From: Sanderia malayensis
Lineage: Eukaryota > Cnidaria > Scyphozoa > Semaeostomeae > Pelagiidae
DNA length: 64,000 nucleotides
Assembly: GCA_013076295.1 (NCBI GenBank)
Contig: RQOL01000729.1
Location: 1,674,001 to 1,738,000, forward strand
Reading direction: 5' to 3'
Positions 54,346-64,000 of the stretch are shown here, in pieces (within the stretch, counting starts at the first letter, position 1; each line of letters begins with the position of its first letter). The notes under the pieces are model-generated. The model saw only the letters and a list, made by a program, of their open reading frames with translations, ran no database searches and had not been told where the DNA came from. The position numbers were made by a program, and so were the translations under genes.

Positions 54346-56499
54346 GTCAAGTAAAGAAGTACAAAACAATGCTGCCGCCATTACCGCCGATCTTTATTTG
54401 ATTTTAAGGCTTAAATTCTCTTTAAAATTAACTCAGCTTGACAGCAAATCCAGTTTTAAGCTTTATCAAGACTAACTTATCGTATTTATCTCAGTATTTT
54501 TGCAAAGCAAAAGAACTGTAACTTGATCAGTTCACATGCGTTTTTCGATGGACAAAGGTTTTGCTCCAGGTCAGTCTCAGTTCTTCCTTACCAGGCTTAG
54601 CTTGTCTGGTACAAATAAGGTTGTAGTGGAACGCAACGTTGTCCGATTTATGCGCTGCGTTGGGTAAAGGTGTAAGAAGATTATAAAAGCGTGCACATGC
54701 AAAACCTATAAATAGATGCTTGATTTTACCAGTCAAATGCGTTTGTGAGGAGTGTGGGGTGGTAAGGAGACTGTGTGTTTGGTGAGAAGCCGTGGATGTC
54801 ATCATTTTCTGGAGTGACTAACACGCATTGTGTTTTTGCATGTGATCACCAAAAGTATACTTGAAATTAGTTTAGTTAAATACGTTTTAATTTTGGCACG
54901 GGTCAACTCGGTTCCTTCGTTTACCTTTAAGAATATTGTAAAGGTAGCTAATTATCGGCTGAGAATCGAACGCTTTCGAGAATACGGAGACTTGCAAAAA
55001 TATTGTTTCTTCTCAAATTTAAAAGTGTATAATTGTACTACACTGTATTAACATTGAATTAGGCCATACTGTTTGAATTAAACCTGACTAACGTAAAACG
55101 CTTTTGACTGGAAATGTTCCTTTTCTTCTTGGTCCGAATTTCCTGCAAGCGGGAGAAAAAACCACATTGCACTATTGCAATTTATCTCACTGTATTTTTC
55201 AGGCAATTTACAATCTACTACCGTCTTGAGATTGTTTTTTAATTAACTTTGTGAGCTACTGGCTTAATTAAAAGCATCCGCAAGTTATTCTATTACTTTA
55301 CCTGCCGCACATTTTGTACAGTTAATTTTACCGCGCTGTATTAACAGTCGCTAATTTAACATCTATCTCATTTACATTTTCTCACTTATGAACTTTCGGC
55401 AGTCTTCATTTTTGCCAAAGCCTTAATTAACTGTAAGCAGATATTATAAGTTATGTTATTGTTGGAAATCCGTTATATTATACGACGGACGTTTTTGTGC
55501 AAATTACAACCATCACAACATTGAAAACACATGCCCACTATAGCTTCTTTTAATTGGATGGTTGATCAACAAGCTTCAACGAATGAATAGAACATGATCA
55601 CAAATCGGAATATGTATTCTGAATTGTTATTGCATTCATTTTATTTTGCATTCATTTGGTTTTGCAAATACATCAGTAGTTTGTTTTGGACTTCTTATAA
55701 TGTCTATCGAGTAATTATCTAGAATGAAGCAAACTGGTAGCTCTTCCTGCGCATATACAGGGGTGTAGTTAAAACCCAAAATATAGAATATTATTCTAAT
55801 GATATGTATTTCGTGCATTGTTAGACTAAGTCTATTATCGTGACAAGCAAATGTCATTTTTGTGTTGATGCTTGAGTGTGCATTTTGCAACTCCAATTTA
55901 TTTTATTGATTTTTTGCAAGATTACCAGTTTATGTTCGATTTCATACATACATACATACATACATACATTTTTATTTGATAACGCAGGTTAATAATGGCT
56001 ACAATACTGTAGATGTGGACCTGCAACTAAAAGTTTATAAAAGTCATTTTGCTAAAATAAAGTAATGTTACAATAAAATATCCTTCATTTTGCTAAAATA
56101 AAGTAATGTTACAATGAAATATCATGGTGCATGTGAAATATATTTTGCTAAAATAAAGTAATGTTACAATAAAATATCATGGTGCGTGTGAAATATATTA
56201 ATCTCAAAAGTAAGAATATCTATTGTCCTTATTGTTATTAAAAGTAACTCCCTTCTTAAAACTTGTGGTCATAATGGTGTCTTTGATCGATTTCAGTTTT
56301 TCTTTAAACATGTCCTTGTTCTTGTTCCTTATTCAAATCAAGAATATCATGAAAAATCTTCAAAGACTCGATTTACGATTTGCAAAGTTAACCTTGGATT
56401 CATAATTTATCTGCCGTGTTCAGCTCCATGGAACTAAGACTACACAGGCATTAGATCCGATCCCCATTTTGCTGCATTATCTCTTTCTAACATCATGAA
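54346..56499. other. Spacer R14-R15
   Basis: No gene is seen. About 55370-55840 is a diverged third copy of the block found downstream of R15 and R16. A (CATA)n tract lies at about 55946-55972. At 56045-56205 are three tandem copies of a unit containing GCTAAAATAAAGTAATGTTA. Confidence 0.5.
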
Positions 56500-56640
56500 G
56501 GCAAAAACAAGCGCAAGAAGGTGCGAGAAATGGCTGAGTTGTAAAGTTTTAACACTAGATACTAAACTTAGAACAGGGGGAGCCACGTCCAGGACTGCAA
56601 AACAACCCAGTTGTGATTTCAAATACAGGCAAGATTAATG
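56500..56640 (+). pseudogene. 3'-end relic of an R13-like receptor
   Basis: It aligns with 53005-53115 in R13: GCGAGAAATGGCTGAGT..TAAAGTTT, GAGCCACGTCCAGGACTGC and AAAACAACCCAGTTGTGATT, with frame-breaking changes. Only the sequence after TM7 survives. The R15 promoter follows in the same order as the R14 promoter follows R13, so a segment spanning an R13-like tail, the promoter and an R14-like gene was duplicated as one piece. Confidence 0.75.
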
Positions 56641-56980
56641 ACCAATACAGTGTCAGAGATGTTTTTCATGCGAGACCCATTTTTTTTTTCAATGCTAAAA
56701 TGTTCACAATTTACTTGCTTACAGTTTGTTGCCTATTGCAAAGCAATATTATTGTGACAATGAGCATGCCTTATTTGGATATGGATACACCATCATGTCT
56801 CTTGATTATTCCTTTGTGTGCAGGAAGCTTATAAAACGCGCAGAAGGTAAAATTTTATGATAATGCAATCCAGGAGAGCTTATGATTTCTTGTTTGTAAA
56901 GTTATCAAATACAGTAAGACAACGGCGAATATTGTTCTTGGTTAATACAAAACACTTTGTGGAGTCTTTGCGCGAATAAA
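56641..56980. promoter_or_regulatory. R15 promoter with TATA box
   Basis: GGAAGCTTATAAAACGCG at about 56822-56840, roughly 145 bp before the ATG, corresponds to the R14 TATA element. The flanking 90 bp are also conserved. Confidence 0.65.
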
Positions 56981-57933
56981 ATGGTTGATTTTGTTGTCAA
57001 TCGAGTTTTTGGTGTGCTATGTACAGTGTGCGGTGTTGTCACCATGTTAACAAACTCCATGCTGATTATCTCATACATTGCTATTAAGCAATCGATGAAG
57101 AATTCATCAAATCTTCTTATTGTTGTACTGAGTTTCAGTGACTTTTTTATAGATCATTTGCGATGACGTTAAGTGAAATCCGGTATCTTTCATCTATTCC
57201 CTCCAACGAACATTTCAGAGCAAAAGCACACCTGATTTTAGTTGAATTTTTTGGTGCCATTTCATTGTACCTGACACTGCTTATTGGAATTGATCGCTAC
57301 TTGCATATGAATCCTGATATAAATGGCTCTTCTTCAAGATGGCTGAAACTGTTTAAAAGACCTCGGATTTTTATTTTGATTCTCATTGTAGTGATTTTAT
57401 CCTCAGGAAATGCGAATATTTATTTGTTACTTTCAAAAAGCACCATGAGGTTTTATTTTGATGTTGTGTATAGCATCTTAATAATGGCACTGTTGATTGG
57501 TCTGTTAGTGGTTTACGTTCGAGGCTTTCGCCGTATTCGCCGCCATGTTGTTGAAAATCCTGTTTACACGAACACGCAAGATGGACAAACGGAAGAACCA
57601 CGATATGTGCGCGAATTATACAAAACAATTTTGCTAATATTAATGGCTGCTTTTGTATCTTATCTGCCCATTTCAATAACGCACTGTTATTCTGCCGTTG
57701 GGACTAAATTTGAACCCAGATTACTGGAGTCATCGGCATTTGCATTTTGCCAATTTGTTTCTGATATACTTGTATTCCTCTTTCCCTCTTCGAATGCAAT
57801 GATAATATTATATCGAAATAGAAAGTGTAAGAAGTGGCTTTGTGATAAAGGTTTAATTTTATCATGCTGCAAATGGAAAGATCGGACTGAAGAAGTAAGA
57901 AACAATGTAGCTGTGATCACCAGAAATCTTTAA
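56981..57933 (+). pseudogene. R15: subfamily C class A GPCR, one-base frameshift
   Basis: From ATG 56981 the frame covers TM1 and the start of TM2 (VLSFSDFF) and then leaves register at about 57143-57163. There R14 has 21 bases and R15 has 20 between the matched sequences. The rest continues in the next frame: GIDRYLHMNPD, third loop VYTNTQDGQTEEPRYV, TM6, TM7 NAMIILYRNRKCKKWL and tail NNVAVITRNL, stop 57931-57933. There is no other damage, so this is either a young pseudogene or a base-call error. AATAAA at 58035-58040 is a plausible polyadenylation signal. Confidence 0.85.
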
Positions 57934-60046
57934 TATTGACAGAAGCACCATCACATTAGTACTTGTTTAATGGGAACGCAGTGGAAATGAAAATATGATG
58001 CTTTAATATATCTATGATGTAACATGTATTGTTGAATAAAGCCAGCTCTATGCCCCATCATGGCAGCTTTTGACTTATTCAGTACTCTCACAAGGCAAAA
58101 CCATTTCAACTTGATGCAGATTCACTCTATTAGGGAACCTCGTTGTGCTCTAAGTCAACGCGTTTTCTGCTGGTGTATACAGGGCGGTAGTGAGATGCAG
58201 TCCTTGACTTTCAGTTTGTTACATTTTATATTTGTTGAGTATATTTTAACAATAGTTTTCAGTTAACAATCAAACTTTTGAAAGAACATTGAAGCTCTGA
58301 ATTTGGATGCTAACATATAAAAGGGTGTGTAACTGTGTTATATTAAACTTTAAATTAATTCTTCTTTTTCGAGCACGTCTTTGTTAATGTAGAAAACCTT
58401 GTCCTGGAAACGATATTTCTTTGAATTATTTTTAGCATATGGACTCTCTTTACAAAGGACTTTTTTCAAGCCGGACTAAGGAAGAACTTAAGTCTTCTCT
58501 GCTCTTCCAAAAGCACTTTTTTGTATAGTTTATCATGTACCCTCATATTGAGATGGCACTTTATTATCTTTGTGACCCACGGACATAACTAAAAACATCT
58601 TTGAAATAACTTATTGCAAGTGATTTCACAACTGCCGACATTGCGCAGTTCATTTTCATTTCATTTATTATCAACCAATATTAGTATCTGTCGGCAGTCC
58701 TTGTTTCAGCCAATCTCTAAATTGGGAAACGAGAAAATATTGGATGTTATTTTATTATTGTAATTTCTTTATGCTATAAAGAACGGAGATTGTTGTGTAA
58801 ACTTCAAGCCTCTGAAGTTGAAATCTATATGCTAGCTTCCATTAATTTGATGGCATCATATTAACTAGCTTTAAACAATCAGTAATGTTTTATTTGCAAG
58901 TGCACAATTCTATTCTGAGTTTTAATCATATTTATTTGCTATTGCGAATACATTGGCAGATTGTTTTAAGCTTCCTTTTCTGTTCATTCAATCATCATGC
59001 TGATTGAAGCGCACCCGAAACGCCTCCAGCTGTATATACAGGGCCACTATTAAGGCATAAAACATAGAATGTTGGAATAATGAGTCGTTTATCCATTGTG
59101 ACACGAATTCCATAATCGTGACAAGTTAATATAATCCTTGCTGCTCAAAATTTGGGTATACTCTGGTTCTACATTAATATATTTTGTCACTGACTGTTGT
59201 ACTAAATAACCATAAATTCACCAAACAACCAACAGAAGCCCAATGCTTTTTTGGGACGAATTATTCGGCTATGTGTTTTCACTTAATTTGCAGATTGAAA
59301 AGTACGTTATCCTCCCAAGTACATTCAAATCATCGTCATGCAAGAAACGGGTTGCTTGTGTACGAAATTAATGCAGAATGAAATGCAGAACTTTCAGATT
59401 TCAGAATTACCCAGAAAAGTGATGAAAGAATTGATGGAAACAGGGGTTATAGACGTGTGTCCTTTATATTTATAACAGGTACACATAGATATTACCAAGA
59501 AATAGGTATGAAAGTCTATTGTGTGATGTTGGTGCTTATTTAAATGTGGTCCATTTTAGAGTTTCTTGTTCTGAGGAGGGGGCGTTAAATCGACAGGGCA
59601 AGATCAATCGTAGCCATACGGTACGTTACCCGCTTATTGTTTTGACCCATCTTTTGAGGGTATGGCTTTGGGTTTTTCTACCCTTTCTCGTCATATGCCA
59701 CTAACACGCTTCCCTATAGGACAACAAAACCGTTTTCTTATGTTTTGTACTCAATCAGGAAAAGACGTTATACGCAGGAATGGATTAAGATCTGCATAGG
59801 TGTTGCCTTAATAATCCATTGTACTGTATAGCAGTAAATCTTGAACTTTGTCAGTTTCTATTTTTCATCGCAGGTTTTTCTTTATAGCAAGACTCAACTG
59901 TTTCCAAAAGGAGACTTCAACTGTTTCTCCCAAGAGTCCCGTAGCCTCGTTCTGAACTTGAGTCTTGACACTGTTTTAACCTTTGTTCCAGTAGCAACAG
60001 TCACCATTATTATTACAACTCCGGGTATCATTGTGAAAGCAGTATC
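57934..60046. other. Spacer R15-R16 with first copy of the 790-bp block
   Basis: 58325-59115 is duplicated at 61335-62122 downstream of R16. It contains CTGCCGACA (58632-58640) and its inverse TGTCGGCAG (58689-58697). No gene is seen; the R16 promoter is not recognisable. Confidence 0.6.
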
Positions 60047-60997
60047 ATGGCTGGCTTTGTGTCATACATTTTTGGCGGGCTATTCATAGTCTCCGGTGTT
60101 TTTAGCATGATAACAAATTTTATGCTGATCATCTCATACATTGCTACTAAGCAATCGATGAAAAATTCATGTAATCTTCTCATAGTTGTTCTAAGCGTGA
60201 ATGATTTCCTCTTTGGTGCAGTTGCTATGCCCATGACAGGAATCGTATATGTTTTGCCTGACTCTTCCAACAGAGACTTCATAAATATGGTACGTGTGTT
60301 TTTGATGCAATTCTTTGCTGCGAATTCATTGTACTTGACAATGCTTATTGGAATTGATCGCTACTTGCATATGAATCCTGACATTAACTGTTCTTCGTCA
60401 AGGTGGCTAAAGTTGTTTAAAAGACCTTGGATTTTCATGTTGATTCTCATCTTGGTGGCATTATCTTTAATAATTGCAGTTATTATTTTATTACATTGGA
60501 GAAGTTTTACAAGGATTTATTTATATGCCTTTTATAGTATTTCAGCAACGGCATTGTTGATTGGCTTGTTAGTGGTTTACGCTCGAGGCTTTCGTCGTAT
60601 TCGCCGCCATGTTGTTGAAAATTCTGTTTACACGAACAGGCAAGATGGATCAACGAAAGAACCACGATATGTGCGCGAATTATACAAGACTATTTTGCTG
60701 ATTTTATTGGCTGCCTTTATATGTTGTCTGTCCGTTTCCTTAATATATGCTTTCATGGCTCTCGGGATGCAATTTGAGCCCAAACTACTGGAGTCACAAG
60801 GATTTTATGTTTTCAGTTCGACTTTTGGAGCACTTTTTTTTTTCTTGCTTCCTTCGAATGCCATCATAATAATTTATCGAAATCAAAAATGCAAAACATG
60901 GCTGGGTGATAAAGCTTCAACATTATTCTGTTGCAAATCAAAACTACCAATTGAAGAAGCAGGAAACAATGTAGCTGCGATCACCGCCAAACTTTAA
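60047..60997 (+). CDS. R16: subfamily C class A GPCR
   Basis: Single-exon receptor, 316 residues, ATG 60047. TM1 FGGLFIVSGVFSM with N, TM2 VLSVNDFLFGAVAMPMTG, DRY in GIDRYLHMNPD, ICL2 NCSSSRWLKLFKRPW, third loop VYTNRQDGSTKEPRYV (preceded by ENS where the others have ENP). TM7 NAIIIIYRNQKCKTWL and tail NNVAAITAKL. Intact. Closest to R13 in TM3-TM5 and to R15 in the tail. Confidence 0.9.
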   Translation: MAGFVSYIFGGLFIVSGVFSMITNFMLIISYIATKQSMKNSCNLLIVVLSVNDFLFGAVAMPMTGIVYVLPDSSNRDFINMVRVFLMQFFAANSLYLTMLIGIDRYLHMNPDINCSSSRWLKLFKRPWIFMLILILVALSLIIAVIILLHWRSFTRIYLYAFYSISATALLIGLLVVYARGFRRIRRHVVENSVYTNRQDGSTKEPRYVRELYKTILLILLAAFICCLSVSLIYAFMALGMQFEPKLLESQGFYVFSSTFGALFFFLLPSNAIIIIYRNQKCKTWLGDKASTLFCCKSKLPIEEAGNNVAAITAKL

Positions 60998-62400
60998 TAA
61001 CGTTTGAAGGATCAAATTTAGCGCACGTAGATACCTGATTAAAGGTATATGGTCCATGGAATATAAGATTTTGATGTCTCTGAAATTTTATATCGAATTA
61101 AAAATCAGGCTAGGCTAAAGCTTCACCAGGACAATTTTCTATTTATTTTGTATATTTTACAAAGCAAAAGAGTAACTTGGTCAAGCATGTGCGTTTTATG
61201 CTGGGCCTATTTTTGCTCCAGGTCCACTCTATTTTACCCGGGTTAGTTTCTGTAGTATATATAGGGCTATAATGTGACGTAGTTCTTGAATGTCAGTCGA
61301 ATTTACAATTTGCGTTGGTTAAAGTTGGTTCCTTTGTGTGACTGTGTTATATAAAATTTAAATTATTCTTTCTTTTTTGAACACATTTTCGTTAATGTAG
61401 AAAACCTTCCTCCTGGAAACAATGTTGCTTTGAATTATTTTTAGCACATGTACTGTTTTTACAAAAGAATTTTTTCAAGCCGTACTAAGAAAGAACTTAA
61501 GTTTTTTCTGCTATTCCAAAAGCACTTATTTTTTGCACAGTTTATCATGTACCCTCAACCTCATATTGAGATGACACTTTATTATCTTTGTGACCCACGG
61601 ACATAACTAAAAACATCTTTGAAATAACTTATTGCAAGTGATTTTACAACTGCCGACATTGCGCAGTTCATTTTCATTTCATTTATTATCAACCAATATT
61701 AGTATCTGTCGGCAGTCCTTGTTTCAGCCAATCACTAAATTGGGAAACGAGAAAATATTAGATGTTATTTTATTATTGTAATTTCTTCATGCTATAAAAA
61801 GGGAGATTGTTGTGTAAACTTGAAGCTTCTGAAAGTGAAGTCTATATGTTAGCTTCCATTAATTTGATGGCATATTAACTAGCTTTAAACAATCAGTAAT
61901 GTTTTATTTGCAATTGCACAATTCTATTCTGAGTTTTAATCATATTTATTTGCTATTACGAATACATTGGCAGATTGTTTTAAGCTTCCTTTTCTGTTCA
62001 TTTAATCATCATGCCGATTGAAGCGCACCCGAAACGCCTCCAGCTGTATATACAGGGCTACCATAAAGGCAAAAACAAAGAATGTTGGAATAATGACTCG
62101 CTTATCCATTGTGACACGAATTTAATTCTCAATTCCTGCCTGTCATGAATTGTTGTTAATAATTTTGTAGCCCCCAGATAAATTAATTAACGTTTAGGTG
62201 ACAAGAAGCCAAATCAATGGCGGGGCGCCACTATCTATGCGAAAAGGACTTAACATGTTATAGCATAGGAACGCGAAGACGGCGTACGTCAATTCTCTTT
62301 AACCAATAAGAATACGGCAAACACACTCGTGACTCACACCTAGCATTCAGAACAAATCATCTGTTTTTCTAATTCTCCCCTCACTTGAATTGCGTGCTCC
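60998..62400. other. Spacer with second copy of the 790-bp block
   Basis: 61335-62122 matches 58325-59115 closely, including the inverted pair CTGCCGACA/TGTCGGCAG (61650-61658, 61707-61715). No gene is seen. Confidence 0.65.
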
Positions 62401-62539
62401 GTGCTAGAGACACACGAACTCGAATTCTTATTCAAGACAAAATTTTACCAACTTTTGAACGACAAGATTATTATTTACCGTTACTATCACGCTGAAAGCA
62501 AGTGTCAGTAAAGAACTACGCAGTCGTGGAACTACGACA

Positions 62540-63345
62540 ATGGCTTCGACCATGGCGTCGACCACTAGCTCTCACAACGTGCACACAGAACCAACTTCGT
62601 CAGAAGTCATTGCTGAATCATCCCCCTAGCTGTCAGAAGAACACATCCAGCAAATCAAAGCAATCGTGGAAGACTCGATTGAAACCAGTCTGTCCAGAGT
62701 CGCACAAGAAGCAGCTAAAGCCGCTGTTGAGCTCGCACTGGCCAACCAATCATCTTCAACAACCACACCTCAGCACACAAACGAAACACAGCCGTCCAAT
62801 CAACGCCGATCATCATCGATCCCAAACCATGGATGGAGGTTTTACGCCCGAAATCCCAAGTGCTTACGTGCGAAGCATTCAAGGGGGTGAGTTTTTTGAT
62901 ATTTCTAACTGCTCCCTGAAAATGTGTCCCAGCTGGAACATTCATGTCCTGATTATAACAGCGAAGGTGCCCTATGCCGAGCTCAGTTATGCCTCTACAC
63001 TGCATAAATGTAACAAAGCCGAATGTGGCGGATCTCACCCCCGTATTGCCTGCTCAAAGGATCCAGTACCTTCAATTCAACCTGTCCCCCCAGGAAACCC
63101 AGCCTCATACCATTCAGATGAACAACCCACCAGACGTCCACTCCGATTATAACTTTTCTACTTCCGAGTATGTCGGTAATTTTGATTTTAATGTTGTTAA
63201 AAGACCTATATTGATTGATAATTTGTATGATTCGCTTTCCGGCAACCCAGACCCCCGGTTTGTAGATGACTTTTGTAATCAGCTTCGCTATGGAGCTCGC
63301 GCCAGGGGCGCAGTGGGAGCTATTTTGCAGGGGGGGCAAACCTGA
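62540..63345 (+). pseudogene. Decayed gag/RT-start region of a second YR retrotransposon
   Basis: From ATG 62540 a Ser/Thr-rich start reaches an in-frame TAG at about 62629, then EEHIQQIKAIVEDSIETSL in the same frame. After a frame change comes YVRSIQGGEFFDIS, and then CNKAECGGSHPRIAC, the same Cys/His motif as in the element at 7.4 kb. Near 63210-63300, LIDNLYDSLSGNPDPRFVDD fits the region before the RT core of DIRS-type polyproteins. It stops being recognisable at about 63345. Different from the first element in sequence and with no A or B repeats seen. Confidence 0.6.
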
Positions 63346-64000
63346 AAATTTTCCGACAAAAACCCCTTTTTGCCGACGGATATTTGGCAAACCAAAGCAA
63401 CTGGGGGGTCCGGAAATCCTCAGAGTACCCCCCCGGAAAAAGGTATGGCCACGCCGTTTTGATTGGCTTAAAATGCAACCACACCAATTCAAAAGTAATA
63501 TAAGCCAACAATAATTCAAGTCATATAAGTAATAACTTGTTCAAAAAATCAATCTTAGAAAAAACTTTCTTGATGTAATAATCTCTAACAAGCAGGAAAC
63601 AGAACATCTTACACTGCGATTGCGAAGTAATCTAAAAACTTAGTGCGGTTAAAATATCACTCTTCTCTGACTGAAGATAATGCGAAGCAGGATTTGTTAT
63701 CGCAAACATTTGCTTGAAAAGGTGAGCAGTTAAAACAGTTTCAAATGAACAGATCTTATGTAAAAGTGCTTCTGCATCTGTAATTGTTTCACTGCTAATT
63801 GTCTAACTAACTGCTAACTAATTGTCCAAATCCAAATGTGATGAAAACTGACTTCAATGTTTCTGTTACATCACGAGAATCCCCAACTCCGTGGTCATTG
63901 GCTTCCCCCCGGATGACGCAACTAACTTTTTCCGCACATGGTGCAATGGTTCAAACGTTCAATAACTTTATTTTTACGGGAAAGACATTTCCGACAAACT
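63346..64000. other. Terminal stretch, no gene seen
   Basis: It begins with G-run and C-run rich sequence (63325-63440), where the retrotransposon relic is interrupted, then AT-rich sequence. It may belong to another repeat that continues past the window. Confidence 0.4.

Noticed and set aside
63265..63514. Overlapping frames in the G/C-run region near 63.3-63.5 kb
   Set aside because: Frames on both strands with composition driven by G-runs and C-runs; no motif recognisable.
1..64000. tRNA, rRNA or other standard RNA genes
   Set aside because: No cloverleaf, rRNA core or snRNA signature was noticed on either strand; a covariance-model scan would be needed to be certain.

Overview
The window reads as metazoan and most likely cnidarian (anthozoan-like). 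It is AT-rich and has spliced animal genes with GT-AG introns: a JNK-interacting protein scaffold, a SAMD8/SMSr sphingolipid enzyme, an ankyrin-repeat protein and a secreted PAN/EGF/fibrinogen-like protein. It also holds a dense array of intronless rhodopsin-like GPCR genes of the kind that expand locally in cnidarians. The clade is an inference; no marker in the window fixes the species.

Layout. 0-31 kb: twelve receptor genes (R1-R12). Plus-strand subfamily A (R1, R3, R5-R9, R11, R12) is interleaved with minus-strand subfamily B (R2, R4, R10), in a repeated convergent A->/<-B arrangement. A 4.5-kb tyrosine-recombinase (DIRS/Ngaro-like) retrotransposon with an A1..B1-A2..B2 repeat layout, and a CCCGGGTT-rich repeat beside it, sit in the upstream region of R3. 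A 745-bp Tigger/pogo-like MITE lies between R3 and R4. 31-38 kb: an ankyrin gene and a JIP1-type scaffold, both plus strand. 38.6-43.7 kb: a PIF/Harbinger element with 176-bp terminal inverted repeats. Its transposase is split by a 2.87-kb foldback element made of two inverted arrays of 178-bp units. 44.6-50.8 kb: SAMD8/SMSr and the secreted protein, both minus strand. 52-61 kb: four receptors of subfamily C (R13-R16), all plus strand, with large duplicated spacers. 62.5-63.4 kb: a second decayed tyrosine-recombinase retrotransposon gag region.

The receptors share N1.50, D2.50, a DRY box and near-invariant second and third intracellular loops. They lack the usual TM3 cysteine, the CWxP of TM6 and the NPxxY of TM7, and their outward-facing segments vary. 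That pattern suits a rapidly duplicating chemosensory-type family with one shared intracellular partner, although no ligand can be read from sequence. The cluster is evolving actively. R6 is a chimera of R5-like and R7-9-like halves. R9 carries a conversion-like tract resembling R12 and a premature stop. R14 has lost its tail frame. R1 and R15 are frameshifted. R7 and R8 share a deletion of the core promoter. Tail relics of two further receptors remain.

Exon coordinates come from reading GT/AG sites and phase by eye. Receptor starts are the first ATG in frame that aligns across paralogs.
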